A DNA stretch of 64,000 bases from Ottelia alismoides (lineage: Eukaryota; Streptophyta; Magnoliopsida; Alismatales; Hydrocharitaceae), in contig JAZKJV010011400.1 in assembly GCA_037367405.1 (NCBI GenBank), forward strand, positions 3,532,501 through 3,596,500. The letters are read 5' to 3'. Shown one piece after another: positions 54,677 to 63,347 of the stretch; the stretch's first letter is position 1; each line of letters starts with the position of its first letter. The notes under the pieces were generated by a model that was given only the letters and a program-made list of their open reading frames with translations, was not told the DNA's origin and did not search any database. The position numbers were made by a program, and so were the translations under genes.

Positions 54677-56188
54677 ATGGCGATCGCTAACACAACACTC
54701 AACGAGGTAGCATCGCCCCTGAACCTGGATCACGTGCGTATTGATCCAGCCTGGGCGCTGCGTGTGCCGGCTGAGTTTGCGCTGCGCCGAGGTATATTGC
54801 CGCTTTCCAAAGTCGATCACCAGGTACTGGTGGCTTGCGCTAAACCGATTGATTCGCCTACGCACAAGGCCTTGACCAACTATCTGGGCCGCGAGTTTTC
54901 GACACTCTCTGCCGAACCCGATTCACTACGACGTACGATCGCCCGGGTCTATCAGCGAACTTCCCTTGAGCAATCCACCAGCGATATCGGCAGCGGTTCG
55001 CGCGAGCAACCGGCACTGGCCAGTAGCCAGGATGCAGTTCAAGTGTGCGATGAGATCCTGCAAGCGGCTATCTTGCGAGGGGCCTCCGATATCCACCTGG
55101 TGCCATGCGCGGATCACCTGGCGGTACAACTGCGAGTCGACGGTCAACTGGAGTTATACCGGCAGTTGGGCACTGATATTCAACCGGCGGTAGTCAATCG
55201 CTTGAAAGTGCTGGCCGGCATGGATATCGCCGAGAAGCGTTCACCTCAAGATGGTCGTATCACCTCCAGCGCATCAGCGCGAGAGCGAGTGGAAATGCGC
55301 GTGGCGACTTTGCCCACTCGATATGGCGAACGCATGACGATGCGTTTACTGGGTGGGCACTCCGGGCAATTGACGTTGGCTGGTTTAGGCATGAGTCCAG
55401 CAGTTACGGCACAGTTCAGCCAGGCGACCGCGCGCCCCCACGGATTGATCTTGCTAACCGGACCTACCGGCAGTGGTAAATCGACTACGTTGTATGTGGC
55501 TATCGAGCAATTGCTTAACACGCGTGGCGGCAATGTCATCACGATCGAAGATCCCATCGAGTACGAGATCTCGGGCGCTTCGCAGGTCGAAGTTGATTCG
55601 GCAGACAAGGTTAGCTTCACCAAAGCCCTGCGCAGTCTGTTACGCCACGATCCAGATGTGGTCATGATCGGAGAAATTCGCGATGCGGAAACGGCTAGTA
55701 TCGCCGTCAAGGCTTCGCTAACCGGCCACCTGGTGTTCAGTACACTGCACACCAATACCGCTTTGGGCGTGGTAACGCGCCTGATCGATCTGGGCGTCGA
55801 TCCGTTTTTGGTGGCTGCCACATTGCGACTCTCTGTGGCACAGCGATTGGTGCGCAAGCTCTGTGCTCATTGTCGGCGACCGCGAGAACTTACCGGCGCA
55901 GAAGCTCGCTTGCTGGAGCGCGCTGACCTGTCCGGGGCGACCATCTACGAGCCAGGCGGCTGCGTGATGTGTGCGGGGCGAGGCTTTCAAGGTAGAACTG
56001 GGCTGTTTGAGTTGCTGGCCGGAAGCGCTGAACTGGCGGAACTGATTTCTGGTGGAGCGACCGAAGAGAATCTGCTGCGCTTCGCCCGGCAACAGCAGTT
56101 GCCAGGCTTGTTGGATGACGCGGTCACGCGATTGTTAGACGGTACCACTTCCCTGCAGGAGGTCACACAAGCTGTGACCGTGTGGTGA
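54677..56188 (+). CDS. gspE: GspE/PilB-type secretion or pilus-assembly ATPase
   Basis: A 503-residue ATPase. An N-terminal GspE_N/MshEN-like domain (about 15-95, 'RRGILPLSKVDHQVLVACA') precedes the motor domain with Walker A 'LTGPTGSGKSTTLY' (about 258-271), Asp box 'TIEDPIEYEI', Walker B 'DPDVVMIGEIRDAETA', His box 'TGHLVFSTLHTNTA', and a four-Cys zinc element (CAHC and CVMC). All catalytic elements are intact. It powers pseudopilus assembly from the cytoplasm. Confidence 0.93.
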   Translation: MAIANTTLNEVASPLNLDHVRIDPAWALRVPAEFALRRGILPLSKVDHQVLVACAKPIDSPTHKALTNYLGREFSTLSAEPDSLRRTIARVYQRTSLEQSTSDIGSGSREQPALASSQDAVQVCDEILQAAILRGASDIHLVPCADHLAVQLRVDGQLELYRQLGTDIQPAVVNRLKVLAGMDIAEKRSPQDGRITSSASARERVEMRVATLPTRYGERMTMRLLGGHSGQLTLAGLGMSPAVTAQFSQATARPHGLILLTGPTGSGKSTTLYVAIEQLLNTRGGNVITIEDPIEYEISGASQVEVDSADKVSFTKALRSLLRHDPDVVMIGEIRDAETASIAVKASLTGHLVFSTLHTNTALGVVTRLIDLGVDPFLVAATLRLSVAQRLVRKLCAHCRRPRELTGAEARLLERADLSGATIYEPGGCVMCAGRGFQGRTGLFELLAGSAELAELISGGATEENLLRFARQQQLPGLLDDAVTRLLDGTTSLQEVTQAVTVW

Positions 56189-57420
56189 CCAGCATGCTGA
56201 ATTACTCTTACATCGCGCGCGATGGACAAGGCCAATTGACGCGAGGCTACCAACCGGCTGCTTCACCGGAGCAACTCCGTCAGGCACTGGGTGGTATGAA
56301 GCTGCAACTGGTTAGTTGGTCCGAGTCGTCAACCTCGAGGACCAGCCAGGGCTGGAGCGATTTCCAATTAGTGCCCGGTTTCTTTCGCCGACCAGGTTGG
56401 CAAAGTCTGGAAGTAGCTCTGCGACAATTAGCGATGATGCTCCGCAGCGGCTTGGACTTGCGGGCCGCGTTACAAGCAGTGACTCAACAAACCACTTCGC
56501 GCCGCCTGCAACGTTGCCTGAGGGAAGTCGTTGAATCCGTGCAGCGGGGCCAGTCCTTTTCCGGTGCGCTCCAGGTCCAGGGTGTATTTCCACCGATTGT
56601 TGTTCAATTGGTGGCCGTGGGCGAAGCGTCAGGAACCTTATGCGATGTCCTGGACAAAGCCGCCAGTCACTTGGAGCGACGACGTGTTTCGATCAACACG
56701 GTGCGCGTGGCGTTGGCTTATCCTACGATTGTTGCAGTAGCGGCGATCGCGATTGCCATGTACCTAATCATCTCGGTGATTCCGCAGTTGCAGAAGTTCT
56801 TGACCGCTATGGGGCGTAAACTGCCGGCTATGACGCAGTCCCTGGTCGATCTTTCGGTTTGGTGTCATCTCTACGGACAAACTGTGTTGGTTGTCGTGTT
56901 AGCCATCGGGCTGGCAACAGTTGCGGCCCTCGCCTGGCCACCGGCACGCCTGGTGATCGATGCTTGTTTACTACGACTGCCGATCGTCGGCAAGATCTTG
57001 CAACTGGCTGGTACCGGTACCCTGGCCAGTTCGCTGAGCGTAATGACGCGCAGTGGCATTCAGTTGGTCGAGTCGCTGGCGATTGCGGCTCGTCTGCAGA
57101 GCAATCGTCAATTGGCGCAGTGTGTTGAGCGGGCTGAGCAAGCTGTGCGTCGTGGTCAGCCCTTGGCTCAATCGTTGCAAGCTCAACCTGGATACGCACC
57201 CATGCTCACCAGCATGCTGGATATCGCGGGGCGCACGGGGCAGTTGGAATCCGCCTTGGATGAAGTTTCCACCTGGTGCGATGCGGAATTGCAAAGCCGC
57301 GTCAAACGCTTGAGCATACTGGTCGAGCCGGCCATTATTGTGCTGGCCGGTGGTATCGTGGGTTATGTCTACATGGCATTCTTTATGGCCCTGATGAGTG
57401 CGGGAGCAAACGTACGATGA
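56182..57420 (+). CDS. gspF: GspF/PilC-type inner-membrane platform protein
   Basis: A 412-residue protein whose GTG start overlaps the gspE stop; an ATG at 56194 is also possible. It has the two-fold GspF repeat: 'LEVALRQLAMMLRSGLDLRA' with 'LVAVGEASGTLCDVLDKAA' in the first half, and 'LASSLSVMTRSGIQLVESL' with 'MLDIAGRTGQLESALDEVS' in the second. Three membrane helices lie near 175-197, 230-252 and 382-405. It anchors the ATPase and pilin assembly. Confidence 0.93.
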   Translation: MVTSMLNYSYIARDGQGQLTRGYQPAASPEQLRQALGGMKLQLVSWSESSTSRTSQGWSDFQLVPGFFRRPGWQSLEVALRQLAMMLRSGLDLRAALQAVTQQTTSRRLQRCLREVVESVQRGQSFSGALQVQGVFPPIVVQLVAVGEASGTLCDVLDKAASHLERRRVSINTVRVALAYPTIVAVAAIAIAMYLIISVIPQLQKFLTAMGRKLPAMTQSLVDLSVWCHLYGQTVLVVVLAIGLATVAALAWPPARLVIDACLLRLPIVGKILQLAGTGTLASSLSVMTRSGIQLVESLAIAARLQSNRQLAQCVERAEQAVRRGQPLAQSLQAQPGYAPMLTSMLDIAGRTGQLESALDEVSTWCDAELQSRVKRLSILVEPAIIVLAGGIVGYVYMAFFMALMSAGANVR

Positions 57421-57737
57421 GAACCAGCGGTCTGGTCCTATGGGCTCTGTGCCTGAGCAACATGACATTGGCCAAAGATCCAACTGTGCCGGGTAGTCTC
57501 TTGCGTTTGCCGCCGACAAGCGTCAAGGCCGAGCAGTCGACACCTGAACTGAAGGTGCAATTGAAAGCCATGGTTATGCAAGATGCAGATCATGCCTCGG
57601 TCATCCTGGCTGCAGGTGACCAGAAAGTCACGCTGCACCTGGACCGCAATCGACCGGTGCGGTTCCAGCTTCACGGACGGCACTTCGAGGTTGTCGACTT
57701 CTGGGCCAAGAACGTTGATATCCGACCGTTACCTTGA
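57417..57737 (+). CDS. Small exported protein of the secretion operon
   Basis: A 106-residue protein from the ATG overlapping the gspF stop (ATGA); an in-frame extension upstream lies inside gspF. Signal peptide (about 1-19, 'TSGLVLWALCLSNMTLA') and a small beta domain ('KAMVMQDADHASVILAAGDQ', 'VTLHLDRNRPVRFQLHG'). The place in the operon and the size recall PilP or the HR region of GspC, which links the inner platform to the secretin. Sequence likeness is weak, so this is inference from context. Confidence 0.6.
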   Translation: MRTSGLVLWALCLSNMTLAKDPTVPGSLLRLPPTSVKAEQSTPELKVQLKAMVMQDADHASVILAAGDQKVTLHLDRNRPVRFQLHGRHFEVVDFWAKNVDIRPLP

Positions 57738-57740
57738 GCA

Positions 57741-57853
57741 GGCAGTTTGGCGGTACGCCATATTCGTAACCACTACTGCCAAGCCTTGTAGCCACCACTG
57801 CCAAGTGGTGGAAAGCTTGATCTATCGCATCCACCATCTGGCGATGGTGGCTA
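57741..57853 (+). repeat. Composite palindromic repeat, interrupted by the group II intron
   Basis: Module 57741-57764 (GGCAGTTTGGCGGTACGCC...), an extra partial left arm (57765-57787), full left arm 57788-57812 (stem CCACCACT/AGTGGTGG), right arm 57830-57853 (stem CCACCATC/GATGGTGG). Both stems carry G-to-A or C-to-T changes on each side that keep pairing compared with other copies. The final C of GTGGCTAC is displaced to the far side of the intron. Confidence 0.88.
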
Positions 57854-58387
57854 GTGCGCCTTTGAAGGCGTTTAATCAGCAGGGTGAAAGTCCCTGTCAG
57901 GGTAACGTTACCGCCCTGTATCCGACAGTGGTAACTGCGTTTCCGTGAGGAAAGGTGGAGAGCAACCTGAGGAGAAACTCCAGTCCGTAGCGCAAGCGAA
58001 CTCGATTCGGCCAAGCCAACCGGGGAGGTACCTGGCAAACAATAATCCGAACCCTTCTTCGTGCGACGACCATCCTGTAGTCCTATGTATCGACTTGTCA
58101 GCAGGATAGACACGGGGAACTTACACCAGGTGCAGTAACGCGCAGATGCTGGAGTGAGGGAATGGCAATGCGGTGGTTGGAGACGGAATGGAAGGAAGGT
58201 TAAACGAGATAAGAAGGGATCCCCCCTTCGTGAAGGCAGATCATACGCAAGCGAAACCAGCCTCCCCCATAGGGCCACACGGGCGCGCGTAGATCGCACG
58301 AATGGAAGTCAGAGTCGTCATAGTAGCGATGAAGCCAAGACAACATAACTTGGTCGAGCAAAGGGCGACAGGAAGGTAGATGCAACT

Positions 58388-59725
58388 ATGAACAAACCAC
58401 GAGAACGCAAGAAAGATTACGTAACGACTACAGTGCCATTTACGGCTACACCAGTCGTGGAGCCACCGGCAATAAACCAATGGGCCTCGCTCGCGGTCTG
58501 GACAGAAAGCATGCTGACGACACTTTTGGAAAACAAGGTGAGAGGAGGGAAATGGCATACGCTGTATGACAAGGTGTGGCATCAGCGGAACCTGAGTCAC
58601 GCGGCCTTTAAGGTCGTTGAGAAGAAAGGTGCCGCTGGAGTTGACCGACAAACAGTTGACGAATTCTGGACCAACAACCAAGAGGAACTCGCTCAGCTAC
58701 AACACGAACTCAAAACCGAGACCTATCGACCGGCTCCAGTTCGTCGAGTAGAGATACCCAAACCCGGCAGTCAAGAAAAACGCCCCCTAGGCATTCCCAC
58801 GGTCCGTGACCGAGTCGTGCAAACGGCCCTGGTTCACGTACTAGAGCCAATTTTCGATCACACATTTCATCCACGCAGCTTTGGCTTTCGCCACGGACGA
58901 GGATGTCACGACGCACTACGGTGCGTAGATCAACTCTTGGCTGAGGGCTATGTCTTCGTCGTGGACGCAGATCTAAAAGGTTACTTCGACACGATACCGA
59001 AGGATCGCCTGTTGGCCTTAGTCCAACAGAAGGTCTCCGACAGTGCCGTCATACGACTGGTGAAAAAGTACCTGGATCAGGCGATCATGTCGGAACTGGC
59101 AACTTGGACTCCCGAAGCAGGTGTCCCCCAGGGAGCGGTTCTCTCTCCGATGTTATCCAACCTGTACCTCAATCCACTGGATCATCACATGTCAGCCCAA
59201 GGTTTTGAGATGGTTCGCTACGCAGATGACTTCGTCATCCTATGCCGCAGCCAATCAGAAGCAGAGACTGCACTGGCGATGGTACGCCAATGGGTTAATG
59301 AAGCAGGGCTGACGCTCCATCCAGAGAAGACGCACATCGTCGACAGTCGTGAGCAGAGCTTCTCATTTCTGGGCTATTCATTCCGGGGGCGTTTTCGCTT
59401 CCCACGAAAGAAAAGCCATCAGAAAGTCGTTGATCGCATCAAGGAACTTACGCCTCGTACGTCTGGCGATTCCATGACCAAGATCATAACGACCCTGAAT
59501 CGCTCTCTCCGCGGTTGGTTCAACTACTTTCGCCACTGCTTCTGGAATGTGTTCGGTGCCTATGATGGAATGATCCGTCGCCGCCTGAGGCGTATCCTCC
59601 AGAAACGTCATCGACGCAATCCGAAGCGCCTACCACCGCATCAGCGCTGGCCAAATCAATACTTCTTCGAACAAGGGCTCTATAGCCTGCACGATGCCCA
59701 TGTACGATTCGCTCAGTCCCTATGA
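58388..59725 (+). CDS. ltrA: Group II intron reverse transcriptase/maturase
   Basis: A 445-residue protein with the RT blocks in order: 'RPAPVRRVEIPKPG', 'KRPLGIPTVRDRVVQTALV' (about 131-149), 'SFGFRHGRGCHDAL' (about 164-177), 'VVDADLKGYFDTIP' (191-204), 'GVPQGAVLSPMLSNLYLN' (245-262) and the catalytic 'RYADD' (277-281). The C-terminal 'LNRSLRGWFNYFRHCF' lies in the maturase X domain. There is no HNH endonuclease. The frame is intact and the intron RNA parts are present, so the element may be active. RNA: splicing; DNA: retrohoming. Confidence 0.95.
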   Translation: MNKPRERKKDYVTTTVPFTATPVVEPPAINQWASLAVWTESMLTTLLENKVRGGKWHTLYDKVWHQRNLSHAAFKVVEKKGAAGVDRQTVDEFWTNNQEELAQLQHELKTETYRPAPVRRVEIPKPGSQEKRPLGIPTVRDRVVQTALVHVLEPIFDHTFHPRSFGFRHGRGCHDALRCVDQLLAEGYVFVVDADLKGYFDTIPKDRLLALVQQKVSDSAVIRLVKKYLDQAIMSELATWTPEAGVPQGAVLSPMLSNLYLNPLDHHMSAQGFEMVRYADDFVILCRSQSEAETALAMVRQWVNEAGLTLHPEKTHIVDSREQSFSFLGYSFRGRFRFPRKKSHQKVVDRIKELTPRTSGDSMTKIITTLNRSLRGWFNYFRHCFWNVFGAYDGMIRRRLRRILQKRHRRNPKRLPPHQRWPNQYFFEQGLYSLHDAHVRFAQSL

Positions 59726-59739
59726 ACCTACTCACTGGA

Positions 59740-59772
59740 GAGCCGTATGCGGGAAAACCGCCCGTACGGTTC
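59740..59772 (+). ncRNA. Group II intron domain V
   Basis: A 33-nt hairpin starting GAGCCGTATGCGGG, GAAA-type tetraloop region, and returning CCGCCCGTACGGTTC. This is the most conserved catalytic helix of group II introns and follows the reverse transcriptase stop by 15 bp. Confidence 0.92.
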
Positions 59773-59816
59773 GGAGGGAGGGGAGACGCAACTCAATGCG
59801 TCTTCCCTACCCCTAT

Positions 59817-59899
59817 CCTGACGTGCGACGGTGGCTACCAGACGTGCGACGGTGGCTAGCTGATGTGTGACGGTGGCTGTCTGGTGTGCTACCTGACGT
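59817..59899 (+). repeat. 21-bp tandem repeat array, first unit split by the intron
   Basis: Units of GGTGGCTACCWGACGTGCGAC type lie at 59830-59850, 59851-59871 and 59872-59892, with a partial unit after. The first unit is split: its first 8 bases are 57846-57853 and its last 13 are 59817-59829. The array grows out of the right arm of the palindromic repeat. Confidence 0.88.
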
Positions 59900-59906
59900 A
59901 ATCCAA

Positions 59907-61391
59907 TCAGTCGCGGGAGACACTGCCAGTCGAGCCCCACTGAGATAGGGCTGCGAGATATCCACGCATGAATTCTTGTGCGTCGCTATAGGTCAGCGCT
60001 CGTCGATTCCAGGCCACAGCGACGGTTACGCGGCCATGGTTAATCCCCAAGCCCATGGAGATATTGGTGTTCTGCCTGACGGGCGGTGTACCGATGCCAT
60101 CTTCGATAAAGGTATCGCCGATGCGCATGTAGCCCTGTTGGTCGCTGGCAAAGATGCGCGTCAGGCCACGATTGGCGTCACCGCCATAGGTAAACACTGC
60201 AGTGGCTACGTTGCGCATGCGATTTAGGGCCCAGTCAAACAGCCGTGGTTTCTGTTGGCTGAGCGTCATGCCTTGTATAAAGTCGAGATACACTCGCGAA
60301 TCTTTGATATGTCGAGTTTCGGCTTGCACGCTGGCCAGCAATGAATCCCATGCCAGGCACTGGTGGTGCATCCGGCCGAGGAACGAGTAGCTGATACGGT
60401 TGGCCGCTGATAGTCGCAAGTCGTCGCGTGAGCGGATATCGAAAGGCATCAGAATACGGATGCGTCGACCTTTGCCTCGCAAACCAAACTGTTGGTTCCA
60501 CTGCCGACATCGATGGAACAGCAGGGCAATTCCCAGATCGTTTATGCCTACTTCGGATTCACGCGCTCGGGTCAGGATGGCTTCAGATTCTTGCGGTGAG
60601 AGTACCTCGACAATCATGGGTACATGGGATGGCGCGATTGATTGCGGGTCAGCCAAATTCCGCGATTTCGAGCAACTGATAGTGCCTGGCAGTGGGGTCG
60701 GTGGTTGGCAGAAAAAGTAATACGTGTTCTTAAGTCGTTGCCAGGCTGTCAAGGCGACCGCGGGCGGCGTGTCAGTCAAGTGCTTCAAGCAGCCTCGTGA
60801 CAGCAAGCGATCAGGGTTCAAGCGATCCATACGCAATTGAGTATGCAAGGGATCGTCGGCACTAGAGCACAAGCGCGCGTAACTGACCAACACATCAATG
60901 ATGAAGCGTCGCATGCCCAGGCCATCGGCACAGGCATGGTGAAATTGAAACAGCAGTCTCCAGCGACCATCGGGCAGTTGATCGTGCCAGGTTCGTACAC
61001 CGCACTGCGTGCTCAAATCGATGGGAACCAATTGCCCATTCTGAACTGGTGGCTCGTCGACCATCGAATACAAGCGCGGGCGGAACTGTGGATCGAAGTG
61101 CCATTTCCAGACCAGCGATGAACGCACCACGCGCGAGGCATACAGCGGGTTGCGCTGGCAGGCGCGATAGAGGGCTTCTTCCAGCCGGGTCGTATCCATC
61201 TGCGTGAGAGCTACAACTTGCATGAAGGCGACCATCGGATGACCTGGTCGGTCGTCCATCAGCAAGTATTGTTCGAAAGGCGTCAGGTCGAGTGGGAATA
61301 AATGATCCGACCGCGGGTCATCGACCGCGCGACGAACTCGAGTGGCTTCGACACTGGTCGTCGCCGATTTCAGTTCGTCTGGCTCATCCAT
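59907..61391 (-). CDS. Condensation/acyltransferase superfamily protein (HHxxxDG)
   Basis: A 494-residue protein from the ATG that overlaps the SDR stop by 8 bp; a GTG 18 bp upstream is less likely. The catalytic motif HHACADG (H151-G157) is exact for the superfamily of NRPS condensation domains, PapA and WS/DGAT acyltransferases. 'FPLDLTPFEQYLLMDDRPGH' near the start recalls the substrate-channel start of WS/DGAT-type enzymes, and 'RIRILMPFDIRSRDDL' and 'NISYSFLGRM'-like text mark the second half. It likely esterifies or amidates an acyl chain delivered by the linked polyketide-type enzyme. Substrate is unknown. Confidence 0.82.
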   Translation of the reverse strand: MDEPDELKSATTSVEATRVRRAVDDPRSDHLFPLDLTPFEQYLLMDDRPGHPMVAFMQVVALTQMDTTRLEEALYRACQRNPLYASRVVRSSLVWKWHFDPQFRPRLYSMVDEPPVQNGQLVPIDLSTQCGVRTWHDQLPDGRWRLLFQFHHACADGLGMRRFIIDVLVSYARLCSSADDPLHTQLRMDRLNPDRLLSRGCLKHLTDTPPAVALTAWQRLKNTYYFFCQPPTPLPGTISCSKSRNLADPQSIAPSHVPMIVEVLSPQESEAILTRARESEVGINDLGIALLFHRCRQWNQQFGLRGKGRRIRILMPFDIRSRDDLRLSAANRISYSFLGRMHHQCLAWDSLLASVQAETRHIKDSRVYLDFIQGMTLSQQKPRLFDWALNRMRNVATAVFTYGGDANRGLTRIFASDQQGYMRIGDTFIEDGIGTPPVRQNTNISMGLGINHGRVTVAVAWNRRALTYSDAQEFMRGYLAALSQWGSTGSVSRD

Positions 61392-62163
61392 GCAGTGCCT
61401 CGCCACCATCGATTGTCAGTACCTGACCCTGCACCAGATCGCTTAGTGGGCTGGCCAGGTACAGAATTGCATTGGCCACATCTTCTGCCAGTAGTTGGCG
61501 GCCGCTAACCAGGCGCCTGGCGGCGATGGCTTCAAAGATCTGTTGGCTCTCCGGCAGATTCTTGGTGGAATCACTGGCCACCAGCCCTGCCAGCACTACG
61601 TTGACGTTAACGCCTTGGTTACCTAGCTCGAGTGCCAGGTGCCTGACCATACTTTCCAACGCAGCTTTCGAAGCACCGATCAGACCATAGGCGGGCAGCG
61701 CGCGGTGCGAGCCATGGCTGGAGATCGCGATGATTTTGCGCCGTTGGGTTGAACCAACCTCTGGCTGACGCTGCATGAGTGGCATGGCCGCTTGGGTTAG
61801 CAGCATCAGCGCCTGAACATTGGTCTTGAATGTGGCTTCGAAATGACGCGGGGTGGCAGCCAGCAGGCTGCGAAAACCACCGGAGGCAGCATTGCTGACG
61901 AGGATATCCAAGCGGCCAAAGTTATCGCCCACAAACTGTATCATGCTGGCGATGTCCTCTGGTTCGCTGACATCGGCTTTGACGGTCGCAGCACGTCGTC
62001 CCAACTGCGCAACCTGGTCGGCAATCTCTTTGGCTGCTGATTGACTGGTCACGTAGTTGATCACGACATCGGCCCCAGCCTGAGCCAAGCGCAGCGCGGT
62101 GGCGCGACCAATTCCGCGCGAGCCGCCGGTGACTAAGGCTACCTGGTTGGTCAAGTCGATCAT
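61384..62163 (-). CDS. Short-chain dehydrogenase/reductase (FabG/FabL-like)
   Basis: A 259-residue classical SDR; the ATG giving MIDLTNQVALVTGGSRGIG overlaps the Rieske gene stop (ATGA). Cofactor loop 'TGGSRGIG', 'LVSNAASG' in place of NNAG, catalytic Ser in 'IAISSHGSHRALPAYGLIGASKAAL' (here Ser, Tyr, Lys split as SSHGS, YGLIGASK), with Tyr-x6-Lys rather than the usual Tyr-x3-Lys, as in the enoyl-reductase-like FabL and FabI groups. This suggests reduction of an enoyl or modified keto acyl group. It is the third gene of a coupled four-gene operon. Confidence 0.85.
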   Translation of the reverse strand: MIDLTNQVALVTGGSRGIGRATALRLAQAGADVVINYVTSQSAAKEIADQVAQLGRRAATVKADVSEPEDIASMIQFVGDNFGRLDILVSNAASGGFRSLLAATPRHFEATFKTNVQALMLLTQAAMPLMQRQPEVGSTQRRKIIAISSHGSHRALPAYGLIGASKAALESMVRHLALELGNQGVNVNVVLAGLVASDSTKNLPESQQIFEAIAARRLVSGRQLLAEDVANAILYLASPLSDLVQGQVLTIDGGEALHG

Positions 62164-63347
62164 GAGCGAGAACTTTCTGATGTCTGGCAACGATTCAAAT
62201 CAGCATGGCCGACAGACGCAGTTGCAGCCTCGGCACTAGAGATGGCTTGGGTGAGAAAAGATTGGAATGCGTGAATGCGTTCTTCGCAACGCCCCAGAAT
62301 ACCACTGTGAGGACTCTGTTCCAAACCCTGTTGAATGGATCGGAACATGCCTAAATCCTCTTTGAGGATATGTTTGTTCAGGCCAGCCGTCAGTTTGCCC
62401 CACAGCCAGGCCAGCGGTTGCATGGTTTGCCGCGAGGCTGCTGGCTGACGACCAAACTGACGTACGACAGCCCGCGATTGTGTACCACCGGTCGGCATGA
62501 TGCAGTGGCACAGGCTCATCGCATCGGTGAACGAGAACAGCAGATTGGGGAACACATGGTGTTGCGAATACCCGCGCGTGTCAGCATGGCCTAGCCAACG
62601 CACGACACTTCCTTCGGCTTGCTGAAAGAAGGCATCGATTCGCGAATGGGGACTGAAGGGTAGTTTCGCAAAGAAGGCCGTCCGATTGGCCAGCAGCAAG
62701 TGGTCGGACTTCTCTTCGCCTGGATCGACCTTGAAGGTGTGCGGATGCACTGCCGGTACATGATAGGCTTCTAACGAGTTCTCGATGGGTACCTTCCAAT
62801 TGGCCGGATAATCAGGATTCCAGCGCAGTCTTAATTGCCATTGGCTACCGAATCGCGACTGCAGGAATTCATAAAAGTCTTGCCCCAGGAACTGCTGCAA
62901 GGCGGGAGCTGCCGGCGATAGGCAGACGAACACGAGTTGGCCGACTGTTTCAAGGCGATAGGCAGGCAGGCAGAGTTTTTCGCGTTCGAATGGCACAAAG
63001 TTCTTGGGCTCGGGAATGCGTCCCGTCCTGCCGTCGGCTTGGTATTCCCAACCATGATATTGGCAGCGCATGCGAGGCGAGTTGCCAGCGGGTAGTGAAC
63101 TGATCAAGCAATGACGATGCGAGCAAACATTGGATAGCGCCCGCAGCGTACCACCAAAATTCCTCACCTGCACGGCCGCGCCAGCCACGTTGGTTGTCAG
63201 GAAGTCGCCATCGTTTGCCAGCTCCTGCGTCGTTCCCACCACGTGCCAGGTGCGTTGCATGAGCGCTAATTCGCGCACCATCTGCTCGGAGCTCGCATAG
63301 TCGCTGGGCGCGAGCAAATGAGGCAAACAGGTGGGCGATTGAAACAT
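62160..63347 (-). CDS. Rieske non-haem iron oxygenase, alpha subunit
   Basis: A 395-residue protein. The Rieske cluster ligands are C75, H77, C95 and H98 ('CSHRHC' and 'CQYHGW'); the mononuclear iron site has 'NSLEAYHVPAVHPHTF' with H196 and H201. The plan matches aromatic-ring hydroxylases and choline/carnitine-type oxygenases. No ferredoxin or reductase gene is in view. Its ATG overlaps the stop of the dehydratase gene by one base (TAATG), so it probably acts on the product of that operon. It may hydroxylate or demethylate a lipid or polyketide. Confidence 0.9.
   Translation of the reverse strand: MFQSPTCLPHLLAPSDYASSEQMVRELALMQRTWHVVGTTQELANDGDFLTTNVAGAAVQVRNFGGTLRALSNVCSHRHCLISSLPAGNSPRMRCQYHGWEYQADGRTGRIPEPKNFVPFEREKLCLPAYRLETVGQLVFVCLSPAAPALQQFLGQDFYEFLQSRFGSQWQLRLRWNPDYPANWKVPIENSLEAYHVPAVHPHTFKVDPGEEKSDHLLLANRTAFFAKLPFSPHSRIDAFFQQAEGSVVRWLGHADTRGYSQHHVFPNLLFSFTDAMSLCHCIMPTGGTQSRAVVRQFGRQPAASRQTMQPLAWLWGKLTAGLNKHILKEDLGMFRSIQQGLEQSPHSGILGRCEERIHAFQSFLTQAISSAEAATASVGHADLNRCQTSESSRS

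Larger units (their letters stand above)
57854..59816 (+). mobile_element. Group II intron, complete, with reverse transcriptase
   Basis: The 5' end reads GTGCG (57854), the usual group II start. A structured 5' region (57854-58380) precedes the reverse transcriptase gene, which is followed by domain V (59740-59772) and a domain VI hairpin (about 59774-59815, arms GGGGAGACGCA and TGCGTCTTCCC). The boundaries are supported independently: removing 57854-59816 joins 8 + 13 bases into a 21-bp unit that matches the next tandem unit (59830-59850) at 20 of 21 bases. Placement right after a hairpin and the lack of an HNH endonuclease domain resemble bacterial class C introns; class is not proven. Confidence 0.9.

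Noticed and set aside
59817..59899. 21-bp repeats as a CRISPR array
   Set aside because: Units are directly adjacent with no spacers, and no cas genes are present.
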